DNA from: JALYNX01 sp963724825
GTDB taxonomy: Bacteria; Actinomycetota; Acidimicrobiia; Spongiisociales; ZC4RG35
Reading direction: 5' to 3'
DNA length: 64,000 bases
NCBI GenBank assembly: GCA_963724825.1
Contig: CAVRWT010000005.1
Coordinates: 1-64,000, forward strand
This document shows positions 51,343 to 60,578 of this stretch, one piece after another. Each line of letters starts with the position of its first letter. Positions within the stretch are counted from its first letter, which is position 1. The notes below the pieces were generated by a model, which ran no database searches, had not been told where the DNA came from, and saw only the letters and a list, made by a program, of their open reading frames with translations. The position numbers and the translations under genes were made by a program.

Positions 51343-51780
51343 ATGAGCTTCTTCGTCGTCGTGCTGGTCGGAGTCCTCGGCGGGCTCGCCGGCGCATTGC
51401 AATCACAGTTCCTTGGAGTGATGGAGCAACGGGTGGGCACCCTCACCTCGACCTTCGTCACGTACGGCGGTGGCGGGCTCGCCATCGGCTTGCTTGATGC
51501 TGGCTTTCGGGGGTGGACGACTCGGCGAGTTGAAGGACCTTGCCCTGGTGGGTGTTCACCGCCGGCCTTATGGGATTGGTGATCGTCGCCGACACTCGGT
51601 ATCACCGTGGACAATCTCGGGCTCGGCGCCGGGCTGACCCTGTTCACCGCAGCGACACTGATCATGGGGGCCGCAATCGAGCATTTCGGGTTCTTCGTCG
51701 CGCCACGCCCCATCGACCTGGCCCGTTCCTTCGGGATCGGCCTTGTCATTCTGGGGACCTGGCTGGTGGTGAAGGGCTGA
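51343..51780 (+). pseudogene. DUF606/YdcZ-type DMT transporter, broken by several frameshifts
   Basis: The first part reads FVVVLVGVLGGLAGALQSQ and TLTSTFVTYGGGGLAIGLL, the last LTLFTAATLIMGAAIEHFG and LARSFGIGLVILGTWLVV; both are DMT_YdcZ family halves in the same frame. The middle, roughly 51495-51600, needs three or more single-base shifts to join them (MLAF, GRLGELKDL and WWVFTAGLMGLVIV in other frames). Total length, 146 codons, is right for the family. Either decayed or poorly assembled. Confidence 0.65.
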
Positions 51781-51786
51781 TCAGCC

Positions 51787-52620
51787 CTAGCCCAGAGCGA
51801 TGGCAGCCATCGCCGAACACGGCAAGTACCAGTCCAATTATTTGCCTCTTGCGCAAGTGCTCGTCGTTGATGACCCGGGCCATGATCACGGTGATCGCCG
51901 GGTAGAACGACGCGGCGACAGCCCCGCGACGCCAATCGAGCCGGCGCGCAACGCAAAGAGAAGGGCAACGTTGCCACTCACATCGAGCAGCGCGTTGGCG
52001 CCGATCAGGGACCGCGGGGTGCGCTGGAAGCGGTCCACCTGCCAGATCCCGAGGCCGGCAAGAGCCAAAGGGACCAGGACGGTCGCCGCCCGAGAAGCGA
52101 TGAGTGGCAGGAGGTTGGAGCTCTCCGAGGTGAGCCTGATGAGCACCGAGAACCCACCGAATCCGAGACCGGCGGCGAGCCCATAGACCAAGCCGCCGCC
52201 TGCGACATCTCCCGTGTCGACGACCCAGGCGCAGAGCATGATCGCGGGCACCGCGAGGATGACCCCGAGCCAGGACAGCGTTGACGGGCTCTCACCTTCT
52301 ATCAGGGCCGCGACCACGGGCACTACGGCACCCACAGCAGCAGCAACCGGGGCAACCGCGGCGGCGTGGCCCCGGCTCAGCCCGGCAAAGAGAATGATCA
52401 GCCCGAGCCCTCCCAGGGTCCCGGCCAGGGCGCCCAGGAGGTAGTCCCGTCCATCCGCCTCACCGCCAACCACCAAGGCAACGACCAGCAGGACCGGGAA
52501 ACTGAGAGTTCCCGCCCACAGGACCACCGAGGCCGCGGAGACTCGCTTTGCGCCCTCACCACCGAGAAAGTCGGCGACGCCGTAAAGGAGGGAGCTGATC
52601 CCCCCGAAGAGAACCTCCAC
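51787..52620 (-). CDS. EamA/DMT-family transporter (two compensating frameshifts near the C-terminus)
   Basis: Corrected length about 277 residues, ten hydrophobic helices. The first frame holds residues 1 to about 232, ending RAGSIGVA; then AASFYPAITVIMARVINDEHLRK reads in another frame (a missing base near 51918-51925), and MAAIALG ends at the TAG at 51787 after an extra base near 51808. The GTG start follows the HIT gene stop directly. Convergent with the broken YdcZ gene. Probable metabolite exporter. Confidence 0.7.
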
Positions 52621-53043
52621 CTACCCGGCGACCCCTGTCGATCCCATCGAGCGGAGGATGTACCGGATGGACGACGCCGCCTCCTCGAGGTCTTCCCGTT
52701 CCACGGAGGATGCCGCCTGCGAGAAATCGAGATCGGCCGCGCTGTTGATCGGGACCACGTGCAGGTGGAGATGGGGAACTTCGAGACCCGCGATCACCAA
52801 ACCGATTCGCTCGGGGCGGTACACCTTCTGCTGGGCCTCGCCGATCTCACGGGCCACATCGAGAAGATGCTCACGCAAGGCGGGCTCGCAGTCGATCCAG
52901 TGATCGACCTCGTCGCGCGGTACGACGAGGGTGTGGCCCGGGCGCAGCGGGTTGATCGACATGAAGGCAACCGCCCGGTCGTCCTTCCAGACGAACGTCG
53001 CCGGGATCTCACCCTCGATGATCTTCGTGAACAGGGTCGCCAT
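52621..53043 (-). CDS. HIT-family nucleotide hydrolase/transferase
   Basis: 140 residues. Starts TLFTKIIEGEIPATFVWKD, with GHTLVVPRDEVDHW, and carries the triad PHLHLHVVP. Members hydrolyse AMP-lysine, diadenosine or similar nucleotides. Its stop abuts the EamA start (TAGGTG). Confidence 0.88.
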   Translation of the reverse strand: MATLFTKIIEGEIPATFVWKDDRAVAFMSINPLRPGHTLVVPRDEVDHWIDCEPALREHLLDVAREIGEAQQKVYRPERIGLVIAGLEVPHLHLHVVPINSAADLDFSQAASSVEREDLEEAASSIRYILRSMGSTGVAG

Positions 53044-53069
53044 CGCTCGAGAGCCTATTCAGTCGCCCC

Positions 53070-54246
53070 TCAGCGGACGGGCACGAGCGCAAACACCCTC
53101 TGGATGGTGGTCACATAGACCTCACCGCCGCCGTCGACGCCAAATGAGGTGACATCGTCCAGCGTTCCAACCTGGTCCGTCCAATCGGTCTGCTCGGCTG
53201 CGACCCCATCCGCATATCGGAACGAGCGAAGCCAGCCGCCGCAGTAGTCGGAGTAGAGGTACACCCCGTCCAACTCGGGAATCAGGCTGCCCCGGTAGAC
53301 GACGCCACCGGCGATCGAGCAGGCGGCGCCGTCACCGTGGTGGACCTCGATCACGGGGATCACCTGACCAGAAGTGTCACATTCGTCGGCGCGGAAACAG
53401 TGGAGCCCTTCCGCAATCGACCAGCCGTAGTTGAGACCGGGCCCCAGAGGAGCTACGTCGATCTCCTCGAAGATGTCCTGTCCCACGTCACCGACGTAGA
53501 TCAGTCCCTCGTCGATCCAGAACCGCCACGGATTGCGAAGCCCCGTCGCATACTTGGTCGGGCTCGGATCGCCGTCGACATTCAGCTCAACCAAGCCCGC
53601 GAGCAATGTGTCGGGGTTCTGGCCGTTGTCGAACTGGTCGTCTGACCCGCCGCCGTCCCCGAGTCCGAGCAGCAGGGTCCCTTCAGGCGTGAATTGGAGC
53701 ATGCCCCCGTTGTGATTGGGGGCCGGCTGGTCGACCTGGAGGAGCACCCGCTCACTACGTCGGATCGGCCTCGAGCGGTGACACGAAGGTGAACTCGGAG
53801 ACGACCGTGTCCCCCCGTGGGTCCGAATAATGGAGATAGAAGCGATTCGGGTCACTGGGGTGGAGGGCGATCGAGAGCAGGCCTTGCTCACCCTGGCTGA
53901 GGACCCGGTCCGAGATGTCGAGCACCGGGTCCGGCTGGACCTGGCCTTCGATCATGGCCCACACCAGTCCCCCCTTGGTGATGATGTAGGCGGTCTCGTC
54001 GCCGGGTCGCGCCATCACTTGGACGGCGAACGGCATCACCGCAACTTCTCGATAGGCGAGTGATTGCAGTGGCCTGATCGTGGTGACGGTGGTGGCAGGA
54101 GTCGTAGTGCTGGTGGTGGTGGCAAGAGAGGTGGTCGTGGTGGCCTGAGTCGATGACGTGCTGTCGACGGCAGCGGTTGTGGTGACTGCCCCGGCCCCAG
54201 TGCAGCCGGAAACGACGAGCAACGAGCAGATCAGCATTCGGCGCAT
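53070..54246 (-). CDS. PQQ-dependent sugar dehydrogenase-like lipoprotein (one frameshift)
   Basis: Corrected length about 391 residues. A lipobox VVSGC (Cys15) is followed by a long Thr-rich linker, then a six-bladed soluble-glucose-dehydrogenase-like propeller: GLVWAMIEG, QGEQGLLSIALHP, NHNGGMLQF, GLRNPWRFWID, GQDIFEEIDV, GLNYGWSIAEG and the Cys pair region. An extra T near 53756 divides DPT from SERVLLQVDQ. These proteins oxidise sugars with PQQ outside the membrane; the PQQ residues were not checked. Confidence 0.82.
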
Positions 54247-54279
54247 GAAGCGACAGGTTATGTCTAGGTTCCCCCAACC

Positions 54280-55629
54280 GTGACCAGCAGCGTCAAGAAC
54301 GATCCAGGCGCGATACGAAGCTGGATCACCTACGACTGGGCCAACTCGGCATACGCAACCACGATCCTGGCCGCCGTTCTTCCCGCCTATTTCGCCTCAG
54401 GGATTGTCGGCGACGACGGGGTCGAGTTCCTGGGGAGAGTTTGGACAGGTCAGGACCTGTGGGCAGCCACGGTGGGGTTCGGGCCCTTGATCATGTTCCT
54501 GGTGACACCGATCCTCGGCTCGATTGCCGACTACTCGGCTGCGAAAAGGCGATTCCTCATGGTATTTGCCATCTGGGGAGCACTCATGACCTCCTTGTTG
54601 TTCTTCGTCACCTCGGGCGACGTCGTCCTGACGATGGCGCTTTTCCTTCTTGCGGACATCGGGTTCGTCGGTGGCAATGTCTTCTATGACGGGTTGCTGC
54701 CGGACCTGACCACCGACGACACCATCGACATGGTGAGCTCGAGGGGATTCGCCTGGGGCTATCTGGGCGGTGGCATCCACCTGCTCTTGTCCCTGGTCCT
54801 GATCCAGGGGGCCGATGCGGGGGCAATCCCGATCGAGACCGGGCTCGCAACGAGAATCGCAATCGGATCGGTCGGGCTGTGGTGGCTCGTCTTCGCACTG
54901 AAGTCGTTCCGTGGGATCCCCGAAACCGGGCAGTCGTCGATCCTGCCCGGTTCCCCGCGGCTCAGCTGGGCCGACTACATACGGATCGGCTTCTCTCGAA
55001 CCATCAAGACGACGCGCCTGGTCATTCACAACCGACCGCTGCTCGTCTTCCTTTTGGCCTTCATCCTCTTCAACGACGGTGTGCAGACCACCATCGCGAT
55101 GGCGTCGATCTACGCCACCGAGACCCTCGATCTCGGGATCACGATCGTGATCGCGGCGGTGTTGCTGGTCCAGTTCGTGGCGTACTTCGGAGCGATGGGT
55201 TTCGGGCGCTATGCGACCCGGGCCGGTACCAAGAGGGCCCTCCTCACCAGCATCGTGGTCTGGGCCCTGGTGACGGTGGCGGCGTTCTTCCTCCCGGTTG
55301 GGGCGGCCGCACCATTCCTCCTGTTGGCAGTCCTCATCGGATTCGTCCTTGGGGGAACCCAGGCGTTGTCTCGCAGCCTCTATGGCTCGATGATCCCCGA
55401 GGAGCAGTCGGCCGAGTTCTTCGGCTTCTTCTCGGTGTTCTCGAAATTCAGCGCGATCTGGGGCCCGTGGATCTTCCTCTTCGTCCGTCAGTCCACCGGA
55501 TCGGCCCGTTTGGCGATTCTGTCGATTGCGCTGTTCTTCATCGTGGGCGGGCTCCTCTTCAGGACCGTCGACATCGACCAGGCCCGCAGCAATCGGGATT
55601 CACTTCTGGTCACGGGCGACGCCACCTAG
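54280..55629 (+). CDS. MFS transporter, UMF1/Atg22-like
   Basis: 449 residues, about twelve helices. The family signs are WITYDWANSAYATTIL at the N-terminus, GGNVFYDGLLPDLT, SSRGFAWGYLGGG and QALSRSLYGSMIPEEQSAEFF. UMF1 transporters are thought to export amino acids or similar metabolites. GTG start. Divergent from the sugar dehydrogenase gene by 33 bases. Confidence 0.85.
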   Translation: MTSSVKNDPGAIRSWITYDWANSAYATTILAAVLPAYFASGIVGDDGVEFLGRVWTGQDLWAATVGFGPLIMFLVTPILGSIADYSAAKRRFLMVFAIWGALMTSLLFFVTSGDVVLTMALFLLADIGFVGGNVFYDGLLPDLTTDDTIDMVSSRGFAWGYLGGGIHLLLSLVLIQGADAGAIPIETGLATRIAIGSVGLWWLVFALKSFRGIPETGQSSILPGSPRLSWADYIRIGFSRTIKTTRLVIHNRPLLVFLLAFILFNDGVQTTIAMASIYATETLDLGITIVIAAVLLVQFVAYFGAMGFGRYATRAGTKRALLTSIVVWALVTVAAFFLPVGAAAPFLLLAVLIGFVLGGTQALSRSLYGSMIPEEQSAEFFGFFSVFSKFSAIWGPWIFLFVRQSTGSARLAILSIALFFIVGGLLFRTVDIDQARSNRDSLLVTGDAT

Positions 55630-55639
55630 CCTTGGCCCG

Positions 55640-55966
55640 GTGACCGACGAATCGCTGAGCCCAATCGAGCCCGCCGAGGAAACCACCGGGGGCGAGGTAA
55701 CCCACCAAGGCTCGGGTGTGGCCTGGGGCGCGGTGGTCATCCTCATCGGCCTTGCATTGTTGGTCGTGTTCGCCATCCAGAACACGGATCCCGTGCCGGT
55801 GGAGTTTCTCTGGCTGAGCGGCGAGTACCCGTTGTCGTTGGTGATCCTGATCACCGTCGCGGTCGTGGTGTTGTTCGTCGAGTTGTTCGGCCTCATCTAT
55901 CGCCGCCGGAGGCGCAAGCGACTCACCGAGCGTGAGGAGTTGAAGCGACTCCGCGGGTCGTCCTGA
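55640..55966 (+). CDS. LapA-domain (DUF1049) membrane protein
   Basis: 108 residues from GTG 55640. A polar N-terminus of 25 residues, two hydrophobic helices joined by QNTDPVPVEFLWLSGEYPLS, which is the DUF1049 core, and a basic tail RRRRRKRLTEREELKRL. In E. coli LapA-LapB controls lipopolysaccharide synthesis; the actinobacterial role is unclear. Follows the MFS gene by 10 bases. Confidence 0.8.
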   Translation: MTDESLSPIEPAEETTGGEVTHQGSGVAWGAVVILIGLALLVVFAIQNTDPVPVEFLWLSGEYPLSLVILITVAVVVLFVELFGLIYRRRRRKRLTEREELKRLRGSS

Positions 55967-55986
55967 CCCGCCCCATTCGCCTCGCC

Positions 55987-56793
55987 GTGGTAGTCGCGGC
56001 TCTTCTCGCCGCATGCTCGGGGCCGTCCGGGTCGATGCCCACCGTGCAAGGGAGCGAGGCAACGACGCTGAACGGCTTGGCGTCCGGTGAGGTCGTGGCC
56101 ATTTCCGATGGCGACACCTTTGATTTCGCGACCGACGCGGGTGAGGTCACCGTCAGGTTGCTCGGCGTGAATGCACCGGAACGCGACGAGTGCTTCCACG
56201 ATGAGGCAGCCCGAGGGCTGGAGCTCGCTCTCGAGTCGGGAAAGGTGAGCCTGGAGCCCCATGGCCTCGACCAATTCGGCAGAACTCTGGCCTACGTCTG
56301 GGCAGGGGACACCTTCGTCAACCTGACCCTGGTCGAGTCAGGCCTCGCGATCGCGACCACGCCTGACGAGGACGAGAACCGGGGAGCGGATCTAGTGGCG
56401 GCGGAGGAAGCGGCGTATGAGGACAGGGTGGGGCTCTGGTCATCCACCGCCTGCGGCGGGGTACCAGCCGATGCCGATCTGGCGATCGAGGCCTCGGGGG
56501 CCAATCCACCCGGTGACGACGCCGATGTCCTCCACCTCGAACGGGTGACCGTCCTCAACAATGGTGAGCTGGAGACAGACCTGTCGAATTGGGCTCTCCG
56601 TGACGAGTCGTCGGCGAATCGCTTCCGATTTCGCGACGGATCGATCATCGGGCGTGGATCACGCCTCGACGTGACAAGCGACGATCCGGGATGGGAGCCA
56701 GGCGAGGGCCCGGTGTGGAACAACCGCGGTGATATGGCGCTCCTCCTCACCCCCGGCGGCGCGGTCGTTGCCCGCCACCGATTCGGGCCCTGA
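55987..56793 (+). CDS. Secreted nuclease: SNase domain plus lamin-tail (LTD) domain
   Basis: 268 residues from the GTG at 55987 (a CTG overlapping the previous stop would add the basic n-region TRPIR and may be the real start). A lipobox LAAC ends at about residue 10. The SNase domain shows DGDTFDF, VRLLGVNAPERDE with the catalytic Arg/Glu pair, and LDQFGRTLAYVW with the second Arg. The last 90 residues (LERVTVLNNGELETDLSNWAL, NNRGDMALLL) form an LTD domain, often fused to secreted nucleases. Extracellular DNA/RNA degradation or nutrient salvage is the likely role. Confidence 0.85.
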   Translation: MVVAALLAACSGPSGSMPTVQGSEATTLNGLASGEVVAISDGDTFDFATDAGEVTVRLLGVNAPERDECFHDEAARGLELALESGKVSLEPHGLDQFGRTLAYVWAGDTFVNLTLVESGLAIATTPDEDENRGADLVAAEEAAYEDRVGLWSSTACGGVPADADLAIEASGANPPGDDADVLHLERVTVLNNGELETDLSNWALRDESSANRFRFRDGSIIGRGSRLDVTSDDPGWEPGEGPVWNNRGDMALLLTPGGAVVARHRFGP

Positions 56794-56890
56794 TCACGCG
56801 GTTAGGGCGTGGGGTTTGCTTCACTGTCGGGTTGGACGACAATGAAGTTCGGCGCTCTAGGTGCCGATGCTCTCGGGAGGAGCAAACAAA

Positions 56891-57082
56891 ATGATCTTTG
56901 GATATTTGGACGCAGGCTCCGGCAGCCTGCTCCTTCAGGCCGTGATCGGCGGTTTGGCAGGAATCGGGGTCGCCTACAAGGCGATGCGCATGAGGATCGC
57001 TAACCGCGGTCGCGTCGAGCCCGATGCTGTCGAGGGCGAAGTGGACGCCGCCGAAGACACCGCCCTTCCAGCCGAATCCTGA
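56891..57082 (+). CDS. Small membrane protein, YLDxGSGS type
   Basis: 63 residues. A very good GGGAGGAG site lies 7 bases before the ATG. The N-terminal 30 residues are MIFGYLDAGSGSLLLQAVIG, one hydrophobic helix with a Gly/Ser-rich start, a sequence conserved in small proteins found in envelope-biosynthesis clusters. The tail is polar and acidic. It precedes the methyltransferase gene by 7 bases. Function unknown. Confidence 0.7.
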   Translation: MIFGYLDAGSGSLLLQAVIGGLAGIGVAYKAMRMRIANRGRVEPDAVEGEVDAAEDTALPAES

Positions 57083-57089
57083 CCTCATC

Positions 57090-58448
57090 GTGATAGCGCC
57101 CGACCCAGGGTCGTTCCGCGACCCGGCCTCGCGGGTCGTCCTCGACGGTGAAAAGGTCCTGCGTCTCCTCGACGACCGGGGCCTCCAGGGCTGGCGCGCT
57201 CTCGCCGCCACCGAGTTCTTCACCAAAGCCGTGTCCGACGGCAGAGTGATCGCCGCAGTGGAGGTCGACCCTCCGGCCGGCAGTGCGGGCGCTTTGGAGC
57301 ATCCCCGCCTCCCGCTGGTGAGCTACCCGTACGAGTGGACCTTCTCGATGCTCAAGGACGCAGCGCTCCTCCAACTCGATCTCCTCGAAGAAGCGCTGGG
57401 CGTGGGGCTCACCATCAAGGACAGCACCCCGTACAACGTGCAATTCGTGGACGGGCGGCCGATCTTCATCGACATCGGCTCCTTCGAGGCCTACCGGCAA
57501 GGCGAGCCGTGGATCGGATATCGCCAGTTCACGAGGCAATATCTCTTCCCGCTGATGTTGCGGGCGTGGGTCGGCGTCCCCTTCCAGCCCTGGCTCCGCG
57601 GTGATCTCGAAGGCCTCACCCCGTCGGACATGGCCAGGCTGCTCGGTGGCAGGAAGCGGTTCAACATGGGCGCCCTGCTCCATGTGCGGCTCCAGGCCCG
57701 AATGGAATCCCGGATGTCCGACCGCGCCGTCAGGGAGGATCTCAAGTCGGCGGGGTTCAGCTCGGACCTGATCCTCGCCAATGTCAGGAAGCTTCGCTCT
57801 CTGGTGACCTCCCTCGTCTGGGAGCACGGCGTCGACGGATGGTCCGACTACGGCTCGTGCACCCACGTGTCGCGGGACAGGGACACCAAGAGCGAGTTCC
57901 TCCAATCCGCACTCGATCGACTGGGCTCGAAGCGGGTCCTCGACCTCGGCGCCAACGACGGCCATTTCTCTGCGATCGCCGCCAAGGCCGGAGCGCAGGC
58001 GATCGCCCTCGACAGTGACGAGCCGGTGCTCGACGACCTCTATCGCCGCAGCATCGGCCAGAGCCTTTCCGTCGTCCTCACCGATCTCGGCAACCCCTCA
58101 CCGGCCCAGGGTTGGGCCGGCGGTGAGCGACCGGGGATCGTCGAGCGGGCCCGGCCCGATCTCGTGATCGCCTACGGGCTGATCCATCACCTCATCTACT
58201 CCGCGAGCATCCCTCCTCAGGAGGTCGTGGCCTGGCTCCGCAGCTTCGACACACCGGTCCTGGTCGAGTTCGTCTCGCCCGAGGACGACATGGTCGCCAA
58301 GCTCTCCGGGAACAAGCTCACCGAGGAATTGCATGTCGGGCGCACCGAAAGTGAGTTCCGGGCGACGCTCGAGGGCATGTTCGAAGTGGTGAACGAGCAA
58401 ACGCTCGGCGAAGGCACCAGGATCCTCTTCGAGCTCGAGCCGCGGTGA
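57090..58448 (+). CDS. Class I SAM-dependent methyltransferase with kinase-like catalytic loop in the N-terminal domain
   Basis: 452 residues. The N-terminal region (to about 240) shows KDSTPYN (Asp111, Asn116) and FIDIG (Asp128-x-Gly130), the pattern of a phosphotransferase catalytic loop and DxG. The C-terminal half holds a Rossmann methyltransferase with RVLDLGANDGHFSAIAA and IALDSDEPVLDDL. The whole resembles NoeA-like methyltransferases as I recall them. It sits in an envelope-modification set with sulfatase-like genes, so a glycan or lipid acceptor is likely. GTG start; GTGA overlap with the next gene. Confidence 0.72.
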   Translation: MIAPDPGSFRDPASRVVLDGEKVLRLLDDRGLQGWRALAATEFFTKAVSDGRVIAAVEVDPPAGSAGALEHPRLPLVSYPYEWTFSMLKDAALLQLDLLEEALGVGLTIKDSTPYNVQFVDGRPIFIDIGSFEAYRQGEPWIGYRQFTRQYLFPLMLRAWVGVPFQPWLRGDLEGLTPSDMARLLGGRKRFNMGALLHVRLQARMESRMSDRAVREDLKSAGFSSDLILANVRKLRSLVTSLVWEHGVDGWSDYGSCTHVSRDRDTKSEFLQSALDRLGSKRVLDLGANDGHFSAIAAKAGAQAIALDSDEPVLDDLYRRSIGQSLSVVLTDLGNPSPAQGWAGGERPGIVERARPDLVIAYGLIHHLIYSASIPPQEVVAWLRSFDTPVLVEFVSPEDDMVAKLSGNKLTEELHVGRTESEFRATLEGMFEVVNEQTLGEGTRILFELEPR

Positions 58449-60557
58449 GCCTGGAGCGGCTGGGAACGGTCCGTTGGTGGATCGTCCCCCTCTCGCTGGC
58501 AACGATTGCGGCATTCGCCTTCGGGCAGCCGCTCCTCGACCTGCTGGGGAACAACCCGGACTTCTTCGTCGCATCGAGGATTCACCTCACTCGATGTGAT
58601 CCTGTTTCCGTTGGCGGTCCTGCTCTTGCCGATGACTGCTGGCGATCCCGGTCCTCGCCCTGCGCTGGGTGGGGCCTCGCTACCGGCAGGGCTCGCCCAC
58701 GCGATCGCCATCGGCATCCTGTTCTCGCTGCTGGCGGCGTCGACCTGGATCACGCTGCTCGGCGGCGACGCTCCTTCCGACTCTCTTTGCTCCTGGTCTG
58801 CCTCGGTGCCGGGTCGCTATTCGCGATCGAGCTTCACCCGCTACCCCGGTCGTCCAGTCAACGGTCACCTACATGTCACTGTCGCTGCTCGTCTTCGCCG
58901 GCTGGTTCCTGCTGATGACTCCAGCGAGCGACATCGCCTTCGCCAACTCGAGTGACCTGCCTGAGATCGGGAGATGTGAAGAACCCGGTGCCAATCGTCG
59001 TCGTGGTTTTCGACGAGTTCCCGGTGGCGACGCTGATCGATTCCGAAGGATCTCTTCTGGATCGGGTCTTTCCAAGCTTCTCCGCCCTGGCTGCCGACGG
59101 TGTCTGGTACCGCAATGCGGTCGGGGTTCGCCAGCAAACCGAAGAAGCCCTGCCCACGATCCTCACCGGAGTCGGTGCGGAGATGGGGAGCATTCCGATG
59201 TCGGCGGACCACCCGCTCAATCTCTTCTCCCTGTTTTCGGATTCCTATGACATCGCGGCGATGGAATCCATCACCAGCCTCTGTCCCGAGCTTCGCCTGT
59301 GCCAACTCGAGTCGTCGGATCGACCCGCTGGCGCAGCGTTGGGGTGCGATGACCGTCGATCTATCGGTGGTCTACGGCCATCTGACCATGCCTCGCGGAC
59401 ATCTCCGATCGACTGCCGCCGATCGACCAGACGTGGGGAGACTTCACGACTGGCGAACGCTCGAAGTTCGACATCATCGACCGATTCATGAGCATCGTCG
59501 GAGATGATCGGCGTGAAGAAGTCGGCCGCTTCCTGGACACCTTTGACTTCCAGCCGAGGGAGCCTCCGCTGCGGTTCGGCCATTTCCTGTTTCCGCATCA
59601 TCCGTGGGTGTTGACCGCCGACGGACAGCTGACCGGGGTCACCTACTCCCCGGGAAGTGAGGGCGAATGGGTGGGGAATGGACGACTGGCTCGTCGGTCA
59701 GGGCTATCAGCGCCACCTCCTGCAGTCCCAATACTGCAGACACGATCCTCGGGCAGGTGATCGACCGGATGAAGGACGAGGGCATCTACGACGAGGCATT
59801 GCTGGTGGTGCTCGCCGACCATGGCATAACGATCCGGCCCGGGATCGAGCACGAACGGATCATGACACCGGAGACGGTAGGCACCATCGCCGCCGTGCCC
59901 CTTTTCGTCAAGTATCCGAATCGGTTTCGGGACATCGAGCCGGGGACGATCGATGACATCCGAGCCGAGACGACCGACATCCTGCCGACCATCGCCGACG
60001 TCGTTGGGATCACGGTGCCCTGGGACATGGACGGCTCTCTCCCTGCTCGATTCCGAAAGGGCCGACACGCACTGAATCGGTGATGATCGGCAAACAGGGA
60101 ACGGTGTCACTTCGGCGTGTCGGGAACGGAGAAGCTCGACGCTGCTGCGGATAAGGAAGAGTGGTTTCCCGACGGTGACCCCTGGTCGCTCACCCCACCG
60201 GGTTGGAGCGAGTGGCCAGGGCGATCGATCGCCGAGCTCGACGCCCGTGACCTGCCGGAGATCTCGATCAAGTTCGAGCAGCAGGGCCTCCTCGACGACC
60301 TCGCCCAAGACCCTGAGGTTCTCCCCACTTTCCTCTCCGGGAGGGTTTCATTCGATGATGAGATGGCGACCGGAAAGGAGATCGTGGTCATCGCCATAGA
60401 TGGGACGGTCAGGGCGGTCACGAGGACCTTCGACCCGACGTCACTGTCGGCGAAATTCCAGGTGATGGTTGCGCCTGAGTGGCTCCACCCCGGCGCCAAT
60501 GATGTCGTTGCCTGGCTGGCCGGCACCGATCCTGAAACGTCTGCCTTGCTGCGCTGA
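58445..60557 (+). pseudogene. Sulfatase-like membrane protein, wrecked by about ten frameshifts
   Basis: Remnants in all three frames, in order, match the intact paralogue on the opposite strand: membrane helices (LAIPVLALRWVG, AHAIAIGILFSLLAASTWI, SLSLLVFAGWFLL), VVVFDEFPVATLIDSEG, QTEEALPTILTG with the Thr nucleophile region, SVVYGHLTMPR, FGHFLFPHHPWVL, LLVVLADHGITI and a C-terminal domain (SGRVSFDDEMATGKEIVVIA). The neighbouring 2.5-kb paralogue has no frameshift. Either a decayed copy or a stretch of very poor sequence. GTGA overlap with the methyltransferase start shows the original operon. Confidence 0.75.
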
Positions 60558-60578
60558 GGCGGCGCGGCGTCTCTGAAG

